Shown: positions 24,922 through 35,015 of the stretch, piece after piece
Layout: every line of letters starts with the position of its first letter
Position numbering within the stretch: the first letter of the stretch is position 1
DNA from: Hahellaceae bacterium
GTDB taxonomy: Bacteria > Pseudomonadota > Gammaproteobacteria > Pseudomonadales > Oleiphilaceae
DNA: 64,000 nucleotides
Direction of reading: 5' to 3'
Assembly (NCBI GenBank): GCA_016716085.1
Contig: JADJWY010000008.1
Coordinates: 62,001-126,000, forward strand
Notes under the pieces: generated by a model
Told to the model about the DNA's origin: nothing
The model's database searches: none
Seen by the model: the letters and a program-made list of their open reading frames with translations, nothing else
Made by a program: the position numbers and the translations under genes

Positions 24922-25608
24922 TTAACCGGCGGTCTTCTGGATCATTTTGATCAGCTTGATGATATCTTCCACTGGCACTTCGGTGCCGTTGATGTAGATT
25001 CGACCTTCAACCTTCACTTTTTCTTCCCAGAAAGGCACGATGTTTGAGGTGTTGACGGTAATGGCCAGATTATCGAATTCCAGCGTCGTTCCGTTAAGCT
25101 GACCGCCCGAGTACGTCACCGGCTCATCGTTGATGGAATCAAGTGTCAGCGAGATCTTTTTGCTTACCGTGTTGTATTTGAATGCACCCGATACGGCACC
25201 TGTGGTATAGACCGCAGGATTGCCATTGCTGGCAGGGATCAGGGCGTAGTTGTCAAAATCGAAAATAATGCTGGCGCCAATCGGGGCCAGTTTGATGTCG
25301 GCCAGTGCGACGTTCAATCCGTCTGCAAGCTTCAGGTTAAATGCCTGATCGGTCGTGGATTGCCCCAGACTGCCAAGACTCTGCGCGAAGCTTTGTCCCA
25401 TGGCCTGACCGGCCAATTGGGGAACCGCTGCAATCAGCTTCTGGATCAGATCAGTGGCCTGCGGGTTCGTTGCAATGTCAGTCTGGGTGGTTCCCTGGGG
25501 CTTAGGGGCCAGCCAATTAACGTTTGGCAGCGTAAATGAGGCGGCTGAAACCGACGCGGATACCGTCAGAACAGAACATAGGGAAAGGGCGCCTAGCAAT
25601 TTTTTCAT
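24922..25608 (-). CDS. exported protein of unknown function
   Basis: 228 residues with a clear Sec signal (MKKLLGALSLCSVLTVSASVSA). The mature part has a Gln/Ser-rich helical stretch (QLAGQAMGQSFAQSLGSLGQS) and then a beta-rich domain (GASIIFDFDNYALIP, GAVSGAFKYN, TLEFDNLAITVNTSNI), ending in a basic helix EDIIKLIKMIQKTAG. No catalytic motif or Cys is evident. A periplasmic or surface beta-domain is all that can be said. It stands alone, convergent to the frameshifted pair. Confidence 0.7.
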   Translation of the reverse strand: MKKLLGALSLCSVLTVSASVSAASFTLPNVNWLAPKPQGTTQTDIATNPQATDLIQKLIAAVPQLAGQAMGQSFAQSLGSLGQSTTDQAFNLKLADGLNVALADIKLAPIGASIIFDFDNYALIPASNGNPAVYTTGAVSGAFKYNTVSKKISLTLDSINDEPVTYSGGQLNGTTLEFDNLAITVNTSNIVPFWEEKVKVEGRIYINGTEVPVEDIIKLIKMIQKTAG

Positions 25609-25845
25609 AAAAACTCCGTTTTATGTACTTTTTATAGGGGAGGGGGTAGTGTAGAGATCGATTATGCATTAGGCATTGACTCTGCTGACGATCCAGGGCT
25701 GCGCAAAAGTCATAGACGGGTAAAGTGGGGTGTGTTTCACAGCATTTTTCGATTCGCGGCACCCGACGGCCATCCGGATTCGCACTATACTTGAGCACAC
25801 ATGAGGTTGTTCGACACTTAATCCGAAAAAAGAGGGTGGGAGACA

Positions 25846-28800
25846 TTGATTTCCAAACTCCAGAACTATTTTGCAACCTCACTGGCCGCGTCCACACTCT
25901 TGCAGTTTTCGCTGCGGATAACGCTGGTCGTGTTGGCGGTCACCGCTGTCAGCTATTGGCATGTGTTCAGCAGTCTCGAGGAAAGCGCCTCTGAGGGGCT
26001 TCGCGACTATATTTCCGAGCGGGCTCAAAAAGAGAAAGAAATCTTCGCGCTGGCCGAGGCCAACCACGAAACCGCAAAAAAGTTCTTTCTGGACTATTGG
26101 GCGAGTCGCCAGAATCTGCCGGCAGGGGAGTTCTCCCGCGTTTACCAGCCCTTCCCTGATGGCACCACTCGTATTCCTCAAGCCAACTTTGATGGCATCC
26201 TGCGGGGGGATGGGAGCGTCAGCCACTCCATATCCGGTTTTGTGGGAAAGCAGGGGCCTGTCGATGACCCGGAGTTTCAGAAGCGTTTGACGATCAGCTA
26301 TTGGGTCGTGTCACGTTTTGGGGAGGCCTGGGCCTCCCGCTTCCCTAATTTCTACGTGACGATGCCGGAGAATGTGGTGATCGGCTATTGGCCGGGATTG
26401 CCCTGGGGATTGCAGGCTGATGCCGATTTCGATGTCACAGGAGAAGAGTGGTTTCGAGTGGCGGATAAAGGGCATAACCCGGAACGTAAATCTGTCTGGA
26501 CGGGACTGTACTACGATCAGACGGTTGATGAGTGGATGGTCTCCTGCATTACGCCCGTCGACTTTGAGGGCCGCCACTTTTTGAGCTTTGGGCATGACAT
26601 CCTGCTCAACAGTCTGTTTGAGCGAACGTTCAACGATAAGTTGGTCGGTACCCATAACTTTATTTTTCGCAAGGATGGACGGCTGATTGCGCATCCGGAT
26701 CACATTGGCGCTGTCAAGGCCGCCGGCGGGCAGATTCTGGTTAAGGACATTAACGATTCCACATTAACCTCGATGTACAACAAGGTCTATACCGAAATGA
26801 AGGTTAACCGGGAGTCGGTGGTTCTGATTGATGACGAGGAGAATGGTGCCATTCTGGCGGCGGCGTCGATCCCGGGGCCCGACTGGTTTTTCGTCACGGT
26901 ATACCCTAAAAAGCTGCTGACCTCGGTCGCCCTGGATACGGCGCGTTTTATCCTGGGGCTGGGTTTGATTTCTTTGGTTCTGGAAATGGTCATGCTGTAT
27001 TGGGTCTTCCGCAACAAGGTGCTCGACCCGCTCTCGACCTTTTCACGTGTTTCCGACGCGATCGCTGAAGGACAGCATCAGGTTGCAGAGCTGCCAGGCA
27101 TGCCAGGCCTGTTGCACTTGCGCAACGAGGTCGGCCAGCTCGCGACGACGGTTGAGCGCATGGCGGGCGAAATTCACGAATACAACGAAAGTCTGGAGCA
27201 AAAGGTCGAAGAGCGCACCGTTGAACTGCAACAAGCCTCTGAAGAGGCACGCAAGGCGGACAAAGCCAAGTCGGAGTTTTTGGCCCGAATGAGTCACGAA
27301 ATCCGCACGCCCATGAATGCCATTCTGGGAATGAGCCAATTAACGCTGGAGACCCAATTAAGTGCCAAACAGCGCAGCTACCTCGAAAAGATTCGCATCT
27401 CTGCCAACCTGTTGATGAGTGTCATTGACGACATTCTGGATATCTCGCGCATTGAGGCCGGAAAACTGACCCTTCATAACGAAGTCTTTTCGCTGATGAG
27501 GGTGCTGGACAATGTGTCCCACATTATCGGTATCAAGCTCGAACACCGTGACTTGAAACTGTTGAGTCAGATCGACCCGGATGTACCAAACTATCTTCGG
27601 GGTGACCCTATTCGTTTGGGGCAAATCCTGATTAATTTGGGCGGGAATGCTGTTAAATTTACCGAAAAAGGGCAGATCACGCTCTCCGTCAGTATCTTTC
27701 GGCGCGATGGAGATAAAATTGCGCTGACCTTTTCAGTCAGGGACACGGGCATCGGCATCGCGAAGGAGGATGCTGAAAAATTGTTTAATCGCTTTACGCA
27801 GGCCGACGGTTCGATTACGCGACGCTATGGCGGCACCGGTCTTGGTCTGGCGATTTGTAAGCAGCTGGTTGAAATGATGGGAGGGCATATCTGGCTGGAA
27901 AGCGAGCCAGGCGTGGGCAGTCACTTCATGTTCACCGCAGAGTTTGGTTGGGTTGATCCGGTCTCTACGGTTGAACTGGATAATGAGTTGGGTGCGGCAC
28001 TGCCCCCGGTATCACCTAGGTCTGGAAGCGATACCCACTCTGAAGGTGAGGACACGCAGCGGGAAGAGAGTGAAGTGGCGTCCCGCCCCCGCATTCTCCT
28101 GGTCGAAGATAATGCGATGAATCGTGATGTGGTGATGGGTTTTCTTGATAATTCAGGACTTGAAATCGATATCGCGACGGATGGTTATGAGGCAATTCGA
28201 AAAATTCGCAGTCGTCCTTACCAGCTCGTGTTCATGGACATTCAGATGCCTGAATTGGACGGACTCTCAGCCACCCGCCAGGTCAGGGCCGATCCCCGTT
28301 TCAGGGACTTGCCCATCATTGCTATGACGGCCCACGCCATGGCTGGCGACCGCGAACTGAGTATTCAGGCGGGCATGAACGATCACCTCATCAAACCCAT
28401 TAATCCGGACGAGTTGAAGTTTGTGTTGAAAAAATGGCTGGGTAGCCGCAATTCATCACAGATCGCCGATAGTATTGCAACGCATAATACCGACGAGAAG
28501 CAGCAGGCGACACGCTTACGTTTGATAAAGAATTTTTACCTCGATTACCATGACTTGCCCGAGCGTCTGCGCGAGAATGCGCCAGATCCTCATGAGCTTT
28601 CGTTGGTCGCACATACCATCAAGCCACTGGCGGCGTATTTTGGCGCATCCGCGTTGGCAAGTGCCGCGCGGCGTCTCAATGAAGAGGCGCGCAAGGGTGA
28701 GCTGGCCCTGGAGGGGTTTGTGCAGACATTCGTCGGTGCCCTGGATGAGTTTCTTCACCAATGTAAACCGATCGTTGATGTGCTCAGTGGTCAGCAATCG

Positions 28801-29031
28801 TCAGAAATTGATTTGGTGCGGGCAACCGCGCTGATCAGGGTGTTGGAGCATTATTTGTTCCAGGATGATGCGAATGCGGAAGTGATTTTGCCGGAACTCT
28901 ATGAATGTCTGCCGGGTGATGGATACACTGATATTTTAGGTCGCCTGGCAACGGCGATAGACGAAGTGGAATATGCGGAGGCTTTGAACTTGCTCAATGA
29001 ACTGGCACGGAAGGTGGGTGACGCACTTTAA
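25846..29031 (+). CDS. Cache-domain hybrid sensor histidine kinase with REC and HPt
   Basis: 1061 residues. A membrane helix (about 17-40), a large periplasmic double-Cache-like sensor (about 45-360), a second helix (about 365-388), HAMP and a coiled coil lead to HisKA with MSHEIRTPMNAILG (His near 484). HATPase_c follows with LINLGGNAVKF and RYGGTGLGLAI, then a receiver (ILLVEDNAMN, acceptor Asp in LVFMDIQMP near 796) and an HPt domain with VAHTIKPL (His near 923). All phosphorelay residues are present. TTG 25846 is preceded by GGGAG. It is followed 2 bp later by a REC-GGDEF protein, its likely phosphorelay output. Confidence 0.92.
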   Translation: MISKLQNYFATSLAASTLLQFSLRITLVVLAVTAVSYWHVFSSLEESASEGLRDYISERAQKEKEIFALAEANHETAKKFFLDYWASRQNLPAGEFSRVYQPFPDGTTRIPQANFDGILRGDGSVSHSISGFVGKQGPVDDPEFQKRLTISYWVVSRFGEAWASRFPNFYVTMPENVVIGYWPGLPWGLQADADFDVTGEEWFRVADKGHNPERKSVWTGLYYDQTVDEWMVSCITPVDFEGRHFLSFGHDILLNSLFERTFNDKLVGTHNFIFRKDGRLIAHPDHIGAVKAAGGQILVKDINDSTLTSMYNKVYTEMKVNRESVVLIDDEENGAILAAASIPGPDWFFVTVYPKKLLTSVALDTARFILGLGLISLVLEMVMLYWVFRNKVLDPLSTFSRVSDAIAEGQHQVAELPGMPGLLHLRNEVGQLATTVERMAGEIHEYNESLEQKVEERTVELQQASEEARKADKAKSEFLARMSHEIRTPMNAILGMSQLTLETQLSAKQRSYLEKIRISANLLMSVIDDILDISRIEAGKLTLHNEVFSLMRVLDNVSHIIGIKLEHRDLKLLSQIDPDVPNYLRGDPIRLGQILINLGGNAVKFTEKGQITLSVSIFRRDGDKIALTFSVRDTGIGIAKEDAEKLFNRFTQADGSITRRYGGTGLGLAICKQLVEMMGGHIWLESEPGVGSHFMFTAEFGWVDPVSTVELDNELGAALPPVSPRSGSDTHSEGEDTQREESEVASRPRILLVEDNAMNRDVVMGFLDNSGLEIDIATDGYEAIRKIRSRPYQLVFMDIQMPELDGLSATRQVRADPRFRDLPIIAMTAHAMAGDRELSIQAGMNDHLIKPINPDELKFVLKKWLGSRNSSQIADSIATHNTDEKQQATRLRLIKNFYLDYHDLPERLRENAPDPHELSLVAHTIKPLAAYFGASALASAARRLNEEARKGELALEGFVQTFVGALDEFLHQCKPIVDVLSGQQSSEIDLVRATALIRVLEHYLFQDDANAEVILPELYECLPGDGYTDILGRLATAIDEVEYAEALNLLNELARKVGDAL

Positions 29032-29033
29032 TC

Positions 29034-29945
29034 ATGAATGCATCGGATGATTTACGGCAGAAAATACTCATTGCTGACGATGAGAAACTCAACCGCAGCC
29101 TGTTGGCTGGGCTATTCCGGGAGGAGTATCGTGTCATCCTGGCAAAAGATGGAGCTCAGGTCCTTGAAAAGGTCAGTTTGCATCAACCTGACTTAATCCT
29201 GTTGGATATCATGATGCCCGGAATGAACGGCTATGAGGTGTTGGTGCGCTTGAAAGGTAACCCGACGACGCAATCAATTCCCGTCATCTTTATCACCGCC
29301 CTGGATTCTGAGCAGGAGGAAGAAAAAGGCATCCTGATGGGCGCATCGGATTACATTGCTAAGCCCTTTCGTAACTCAATACTCAAAGCGCGAGTCAATA
29401 ATCACATGCAGATGGTGCGGCAGCGCCAATTGCTGGAAGAGTTGGCCAACATGGATGGCTTAACCAATATAGCGAACCGGCGGTGTTTTGAAAACGTGAT
29501 GGCCGCGGAATGGAGTCGCTGCAAACGAGCAAGGCTGCCATTGTCCGTCCTGATGATCGATGTCGATTATTTCAAAGATTACAATGACTGCTACGGTCAT
29601 GGTGGGGGAGATCATGTGTTACGCCTGTTGGCCCGGACCCTGAGCAGTTGTCTGCGCCGTCCCAGTGACCGTGTGGCCCGCTATGGCGGTGAAGAGTTCA
29701 TTATTCTGCTGCCGGAAACCGATGGGCCGGGCGCTCGGGTGCAGGCAGAACGCATTCGGGATCGTGTGGCATCTCTTAAAATCCGTCACGAGCTATCCGA
29801 AGTATCCGAGTGGCTGACCATCAGCGTCGGAGGTGCAACGGTGGTGCCCAGTGAAAGTATTGAGTCGGGTTGGCTTCTGGATGAGGCGGACAAGCGCCTC
29901 TATCGGGCCAAGAAAATGGGCAGGGATCGGATTGATTGGGCCTGA
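29034..29945 (+). CDS. response regulator with GGDEF diguanylate cyclase domain
   Basis: 303 residues. The REC domain (about 8-125) has DDEK and the acceptor Asp in DLILLDIMMPG. A GGDEF domain (about 140-300) has DVDYFKDYNDCYGH and the active-site motif RYGGEEF, expected to be catalytic. The N-terminal IADDEKLNRSLL and KPFRNS are standard. The protein should make cyclic di-GMP when phosphorylated by the hybrid kinase encoded immediately upstream, so the pair links a periplasmic Cache signal to surface or biofilm behaviour. Confidence 0.93.
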   Translation: MNASDDLRQKILIADDEKLNRSLLAGLFREEYRVILAKDGAQVLEKVSLHQPDLILLDIMMPGMNGYEVLVRLKGNPTTQSIPVIFITALDSEQEEEKGILMGASDYIAKPFRNSILKARVNNHMQMVRQRQLLEELANMDGLTNIANRRCFENVMAAEWSRCKRARLPLSVLMIDVDYFKDYNDCYGHGGGDHVLRLLARTLSSCLRRPSDRVARYGGEEFIILLPETDGPGARVQAERIRDRVASLKIRHELSEVSEWLTISVGGATVVPSESIESGWLLDEADKRLYRAKKMGRDRIDWA

Positions 29946-29981
29946 GCCATCAGGCGTCAGGCACCGGCCGTCGCTTTGGAC

Positions 29982-30626
29982 TCAACCTTTTCGCTCGCCC
30001 AGCAGAATGCTGGCACGCACGTTGTCCAATGCAATCGGGAGCGTGACATAGCGGCCGCGCTCCTGGCGAATCCGTTCAATCTCGCTGTCCAGCATATTAC
30101 GATGTGCCAACACGATGGCCGTCACCAACCCAGTTTCCGGCGGGTTCCTGTCATCAATGGGGTGCCCGAGAAAGTGATTGTCCATGGGCGGTACGTGGTA
30201 GCGTTTGCCTTTGAACTGCCACAGCAGTTCGCCACTGCAGCCGTTAACCAGATCGACCAGTGTTTCACCGATGGTGCCATCATATCCCAGCGGGTTGCGA
30301 GGCAGCGGGGCTAAACGCAACCAATTGGTTTTACTCGGTTCCTGGCGGTAATTTTCAAGTGCCTCAAGAACCTGGATGCGGTAAGCGCGTGCAAAGGGGT
30401 CTGCATGGCCACGGGTAAACAAGTCTGCACCTTTTAGCAGAAAGGTGAACAGCTGGCGATTTTGCCAGACGAAACGGTGCTTTTGATGGCGATCCGAACA
30501 GACGAATACGGTCCCTGAGAAGGGGTCATCGTCAGCGGTATCAAACAGGTCATCTTCAAAGCCTGCATGCCGATAAAGCATTTCCAGCCGTTCTATACAA
30601 TCGTATCGCGCAACACCGTACAGCAT
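29982..30626 (-). CDS. conserved-looking hypothetical protein
   Basis: 214 residues, soluble, no signal peptide or membrane helix. Notable stretches are GTVFVCSDRHQKHRFVWQNRQLF, PLPRNPLGYDGTIGETLVDLVNG, FKGKRYHVPPMDNHFLGHPIDDRNPPETGL and a C-terminal helix with HRNMLDSEIERIRQERGRYVTLP. Well-formed codon use and convergence with the cyclase gene support a real gene. I do not recognise the family. Confidence 0.65.
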   Translation of the reverse strand: MLYGVARYDCIERLEMLYRHAGFEDDLFDTADDDPFSGTVFVCSDRHQKHRFVWQNRQLFTFLLKGADLFTRGHADPFARAYRIQVLEALENYRQEPSKTNWLRLAPLPRNPLGYDGTIGETLVDLVNGCSGELLWQFKGKRYHVPPMDNHFLGHPIDDRNPPETGLVTAIVLAHRNMLDSEIERIRQERGRYVTLPIALDNVRASILLGERKG

Positions 30627-30786
30627 GTTTCCACCAGTTCTTGAGCGGTTTTTTCAGTATAGAACGAATTTCAGAGAATGTAGGGGGGAATACCTATAGA
30701 TTATTTTTTGTACAGAATGGCTTCCTGCGTTCCCTGCATCCTGAGGAGCTGATATAGTGGCGTAAATCGGGTGCGGGAGGGAACCC

Positions 30787-32241
30787 ATGCAGCTGTTCTG
30801 GTTTGGGCTTTTGTGGCTATGCCTTATCGGCAGTTCAGGTGTACAGGCGGCTCCGCAGATTGAACGGCAGAGCCCGGCAGATGTGGCACTGCAAAATCTG
30901 TTGTCTGAAAGCCACCAGGATGACCTTGATGGCATGGTTAGGCGGGGCATCATCCGCATCCTGGTAACCTTTAGCAAGACACACTATTACGTTGATAAAG
31001 GTCAGCAGCATGGGCTCGCGTACGAGTCGATTGTTGCGTTCGAAAAGCAACTGCGTCAACGCTATCACTACAAGGGTAAGCCCCCGCTCGTTCTGATCAT
31101 TCCGGTTTCCCGCGACGAGTTGCTGCCGCGTTTGCAGGCAGGGTTGGCCGATATTGCCATTGCCAATCTCACGATTACCCCAGAGCGGCAGACACTTGTC
31201 GACTTTTCCATTCCTGTGTATCGGGACATCAGTGAAGTGGTCGTGGCGTCCTCCCAGGCGCCTACCGTCGTTACCCTGAAAGAGCTGTCCGGTAAGACGG
31301 TCGTTGTCCGGCCGAGTAGCCGTCACTTTGAAAGCCTTCAGGCGTTGAATCTGAAGCTGCTTAAGTCTCATCGCCTTCCTGTCAATATCGTCTCTGCAGA
31401 TGAGCACCTGGAGTCGGAAGATCTTCTCGATATGGTTAATGCTGATCTGATCGATTTCACCATGGCAGACTCTCATATCGTTGAACTTTGGCGGCAGGTC
31501 TATCCTGGCCTTCAGCTGCACCCCGAATTAACGCTGGCCAGTGGACGCGAAATAGCATGGGCCGTGCGGAAAGGGACGCCCAAATTAATGGGGGAGGTGA
31601 ACGCATTTTTGCAGAAGCACCGGGAAGGCACGTTATTCGGAAACGTGCTACGTAACCGCTATCTGAAAAGTCCGCATCGCGCCAAGGAAGCCCTGGCGCA
31701 CTCTCAGCGCAAGAATTTTAAAACGCTGGAGCCGGTGTTCAGAAAGTATGGCAGTGAATATGCCATTGATCCCCTGCTACTGATGGCGCAAGGATTTCAG
31801 GAGTCCGGTCTTAACCATCAGGCGCGCAGCCCATTTGGTGCTGTGGGGATTATGCAGATCATGCCCGCCACGGGGCGATCCTTAGGGGTAGGCAATATCT
31901 GGGAGCTGAATGCCAATATTCGCGGTGCGGCCAAATATATGCGCCAACTGATTGACCAATACTTCAACAGTGAGGCGATTGCCGAGGATGATCGAGTATT
32001 ATTTGCAATTGCCGCCTATAACGCTGGCCCCAACCGTATCGATAAACTGAGGAAACGTACAGAAATCAATGGCCTTGATCCGAATGTATGGTATGGTAAC
32101 GTTGAACGTACGGTTGCCCGGTATGCCGGTATGGAGACGGTCAATTATGTGGCCAACATTTCAAAATATTACATTGCCTATCGCCTGCTGGCAGAGCATG
32201 AGGCGATGCGAGAGACCTTCCGCGGCACTGGCAAATCCTGA
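30787..32241 (+). CDS. MltF-like protein: binding-protein domain plus lytic transglycosylase
   Basis: 484 residues: signal peptide (LFWFGLLWLCLIGSSGVQA), an SBP_bac_3 domain (about 50-290; IRILVTFSKTHYYVDKGQQHGLAYES) and a C-terminal SLT domain with LLLMAQGFQESGLNH (catalytic Glu near 339), GAVGIMQIMPATG and AAYNAGPNRI. The domain order is that of MltF, a periplasmic enzyme that cleaves glycan strands of peptidoglycan and may be controlled by muropeptide binding to its N-domain. Strong GGAGGG ribosome site. It is followed 20 bp later by an acyltransferase gene, probably in one transcript. Confidence 0.88.
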   Translation: MQLFWFGLLWLCLIGSSGVQAAPQIERQSPADVALQNLLSESHQDDLDGMVRRGIIRILVTFSKTHYYVDKGQQHGLAYESIVAFEKQLRQRYHYKGKPPLVLIIPVSRDELLPRLQAGLADIAIANLTITPERQTLVDFSIPVYRDISEVVVASSQAPTVVTLKELSGKTVVVRPSSRHFESLQALNLKLLKSHRLPVNIVSADEHLESEDLLDMVNADLIDFTMADSHIVELWRQVYPGLQLHPELTLASGREIAWAVRKGTPKLMGEVNAFLQKHREGTLFGNVLRNRYLKSPHRAKEALAHSQRKNFKTLEPVFRKYGSEYAIDPLLLMAQGFQESGLNHQARSPFGAVGIMQIMPATGRSLGVGNIWELNANIRGAAKYMRQLIDQYFNSEAIAEDDRVLFAIAAYNAGPNRIDKLRKRTEINGLDPNVWYGNVERTVARYAGMETVNYVANISKYYIAYRLLAEHEAMRETFRGTGKS

Positions 32242-32261
32242 CTCTGGCCGGGGAAATCTTC

Positions 32262-33464
32262 ATGTCCGATGCCTTTGAGGCGATTCGACCCTATCGGGAT
32301 GCGGAGGTGCCGGAGGTTGTGGCCCGTCTGTGTGCCGATCCAATGCTGATTCATGCGATTGGCCGCTACAAATTTCCTCGACTTTCCCGTGCTTTCCCGG
32401 CTTTGTCTGGCCGCCTGATCAAAAGCGTTTTTAACTATCATTTTCACAAAGTGGTAACGGTTGACCAGGTGCAAAAGCGCATGGTGCACTTCGTGGAAAA
32501 CATTGTGGATCGAAGCACGTCGGCGCTTCGGGTGACGGGATTAGATCAGGTGCCGCGTGATCGTGCCTGCCTCTTTATCAGTAATCATCGTGATATTGCC
32601 CTGGATCCGGCATTGATCAATTATGCACTCTATCATGATGGCCGACAGACCGTTGAAATTGCCATCGGCGATAATCTACTGGAAAATCCGGTAGTTGCCG
32701 ATATCATGCGCCTGAATCGCAGTTTTGTCGTACAACGGTCGGTTGAAGGTGTGAAAGCCCGGTTAATGGCCTTGACCCGGTTGTCTCAATACATCGCAAC
32801 AACGCTGCAGAGCGGACGCTCCGTATGGATCGCACAACGGGAAGGGCGTGCCAAAGACGGCCTGGATCGGACCGATCCCGCCGTGATCAAAATGCTGACA
32901 CTGTTTGCCCGAAAAGCATCGTTGGATTTTGCGCAGGCTATTAAGCAGTTATCAATCGTGCCGGTGTCACTGTCGTATGAATACGACCCCTGTGATCGAC
33001 TCAAGGCGCGTGAGTTGGTGTTGCGTCGCTCCGGTGACTATCGCAAAGGGCCTGGCGAGGATCTTCAAAGTATTCTGGACGGCATTGCCGGCCATAAGGG
33101 GCGCGTTTGCCTGCATTTCAACCCGCCCATGACGGCCGCTTGTGAGGATGCGGATGATGTGGCGCGTGCGATTGATCGCGCCATTATCGGTAGTTACCAA
33201 CTCTTTCCCAGTAATCTGGTTGCGCTGGCACAGTTGAATCAGTTACCGGAAGATTGGTCTACGCTGGCGGAAGCAGCGTTGCATCAGTTGCAGGAAGGCA
33301 CCCAAATGCTGAGAACCTCGATGTTGCGGGAGAATCCCGCCCTTTTTGAAACAGAATCGCAACGTTTTCGGACGCGTCTGGAGGCGTGTCCTGCTGACTG
33401 GCGTAGTCAACTACAGGCGATGTATGCGAATCCACTCATTAGTCAGGTGCTTCTCAAGTCCTAA
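32262..33464 (+). CDS. PlsC/PlsB-like glycerolipid acyltransferase
   Basis: 400 residues with the acyltransferase block FISNHRDIALDPALIN (His-Arg-Asp variant with the second Asp one residue further than in classic HX4D), the downstream RSFVVQRSVEGVKARL and WIAQREGRAKDG (glycerophosphate-binding type), and IVPVSLSYEYDPCD. Such proteins transfer acyl groups to lysophospholipid or glycerol phosphate; the exact acceptor cannot be told. No clear membrane helix, so peripheral at the inner membrane. Starts at ATG 32262, 20 bp after the transglycosylase gene. Confidence 0.82.
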   Translation: MSDAFEAIRPYRDAEVPEVVARLCADPMLIHAIGRYKFPRLSRAFPALSGRLIKSVFNYHFHKVVTVDQVQKRMVHFVENIVDRSTSALRVTGLDQVPRDRACLFISNHRDIALDPALINYALYHDGRQTVEIAIGDNLLENPVVADIMRLNRSFVVQRSVEGVKARLMALTRLSQYIATTLQSGRSVWIAQREGRAKDGLDRTDPAVIKMLTLFARKASLDFAQAIKQLSIVPVSLSYEYDPCDRLKARELVLRRSGDYRKGPGEDLQSILDGIAGHKGRVCLHFNPPMTAACEDADDVARAIDRAIIGSYQLFPSNLVALAQLNQLPEDWSTLAEAALHQLQEGTQMLRTSMLRENPALFETESQRFRTRLEACPADWRSQLQAMYANPLISQVLLKS

Positions 33465-33568
33465 CGCTTTCCTGCTGTCTGGTTACGGCGTTTTAGACCT
33501 TGCGTTTCTGCGCGACTCCGTATACATAATGAAAGGGACAGGTGAAAAAAGACATGGGAGCAGGCACC

Positions 33569-34123
33569 ATGCCGCAGACAAGTCCTCTGATCCTCAAGAT
33601 TACCCGTTCCGGGCAGCCGCAAACGTGGGTAACCTCTGAACGCGCAGCCATTGACCTCTGCTGCGGAAAGGTCGCTTGGTCATTTGGGGTGTCTGGCATT
33701 ACCCTAAGGGGCGGTGTCAATGCGTTGGGGGTGCGGTCTGAACTGAGAATACCCTCGATCATTGCAACTCGCAATGAATCGCGCTGCTACCACGAGAGCA
33801 TTCCGTTTACCCGTCACAATCTGTTTGCCCGTGACCGATGGACCTGCATGTATTGCGGGCAGGGTCTGCCCCTGGCTAAATTAACCGTTGATCACATCCT
33901 CCCAACCAGTCGCGGCGGCCGCCATGTCTGGCAGAATACGATCAGTGCCTGCTTCGCCTGCAATCACCGCAAGGCTGACCGGACACCGGAAGAGGCCAAT
34001 ATGGCGCTTCTGGGGGTGCCCTATATTCCCAATCGCTTCGAATACCTCTACTTGAAAAACCGTCATATATTGGCTGACCAAATGGATTTTCTCGCCAAGG
34101 GATTTCGCAATCTCAGGCCGTAG
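33569..34123 (+). CDS. HNH endonuclease family protein
   Basis: 184 residues from ATG 33569 (GGGAG site); GTG 33542 would add nine. The zinc ribbon is CMYCG and CFACNH, and the HNH core is TVDHILPTSRGGRHVWQNTISAC with its His, Asn and following Cys pair. The N-terminal 80 residues (ILKITRSGQPQTWVTSERAAIDLCCGKVAWSFG) and the conserved tail PYIPNRFEYLYLKNRHILADQMDFL define a stand-alone gammaproteobacterial HNH group of unknown role. Not beside restriction or phage genes. Confidence 0.85.
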   Translation: MPQTSPLILKITRSGQPQTWVTSERAAIDLCCGKVAWSFGVSGITLRGGVNALGVRSELRIPSIIATRNESRCYHESIPFTRHNLFARDRWTCMYCGQGLPLAKLTVDHILPTSRGGRHVWQNTISACFACNHRKADRTPEEANMALLGVPYIPNRFEYLYLKNRHILADQMDFLAKGFRNLRP

Positions 34124-34199
34124 GGCGATGATGAAATCCTGCCAGGCCCCGGTCACTGGCTCGTGTGGGAAGAGTGCACTAGACTGAAAGCATCGCGGG

Positions 34200-35015
34200 A
34201 TGGCGACTGGGGTGAGGCGCACATTGAAAGAGCGAGTCAGAGCAGGTTGGCTCATTGCAGGTCTGATGGCGACCTTCGTCTGTGCGGCGGAGTCTCCGAC
34301 CCTATTACGGATTGCAGAGCCTCAGATTACAGGCCTGGTCGAGGCAGATGGTCAGGGAGTCTATCAGCGCTTGGTGAATGCTGCCTTGGAAGGCGGGACA
34401 TATCAGATTGAATCGCGCTTTTTTCCGTTCAAACGTGCCATGGCCGAATTTATCAACAAGCGATTTGATTGCCTGTATTCACAAACGGAATTGGCTGAAA
34501 AACTGCTGGGACGGGAAAACGTCGTCTTCTCGCTCCCCTTGGGGCAGTTTGGGTTCTATTTTTTTACCCGACGTGGACAGCTAGCGCCCAGGTCGTTGGA
34601 TGATCTTCGGGAACAGCGACTGATCGGTATTCTGGGCCAGATTGATTATTATCAGGAGCTTCTGCCAGGCCTGGAGGTTGCGGGTGTTCCCTCTGAAAAG
34701 CAGGCCATGGGCATGATTACGCTGGGTCGTGCGGATGTTTACATCGGTGCCTTGCCGGATTTGCTTCCCCATGTGAACGAGTTCAGTGTGGCCCTGGATC
34801 ATCCTTTGCTCGTGCTCGAGGATAGGCTAACCTGCCATCGCTCCGTGGCTAACGAGCACTTTATTACGGCGTTAAATCAACGTTTGCAGGAAATGAAAAT
34901 GAGTGGCGTGACGGCGAGCGTGCTGGGACCCTTTTATTTTGATCCTGCAAATGTTAACCCTCCTCCAGCCGATAGCCCACCCCGTAAATTGAGCGAATCG
35001 GATCTGCGCCCATAA
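34200..35015 (+). CDS. solitary periplasmic binding protein-like protein
   Basis: 271 residues. Signal peptide (VRAGWLIAGLMATFVCA) followed by a type-2 periplasmic-binding fold: LLRIAEPQITGLVEADGQGVYQRLV, RFFPFKRAMAEFINKRFDCLYSQTEL, LGQFGFYFFTRRGQL and RADVYIGALPDLL. No transporter genes are near. The 3' end overlaps the convergent baeR-like gene by 62 bp; the acidic, Pro-rich tail (PPPADSPPRKLSESDLRP) may be an artefact of that overlap. Ligand unknown. Confidence 0.7.
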   Translation: MATGVRRTLKERVRAGWLIAGLMATFVCAAESPTLLRIAEPQITGLVEADGQGVYQRLVNAALEGGTYQIESRFFPFKRAMAEFINKRFDCLYSQTELAEKLLGRENVVFSLPLGQFGFYFFTRRGQLAPRSLDDLREQRLIGILGQIDYYQELLPGLEVAGVPSEKQAMGMITLGRADVYIGALPDLLPHVNEFSVALDHPLLVLEDRLTCHRSVANEHFITALNQRLQEMKMSGVTASVLGPFYFDPANVNPPPADSPPRKLSESDLRP

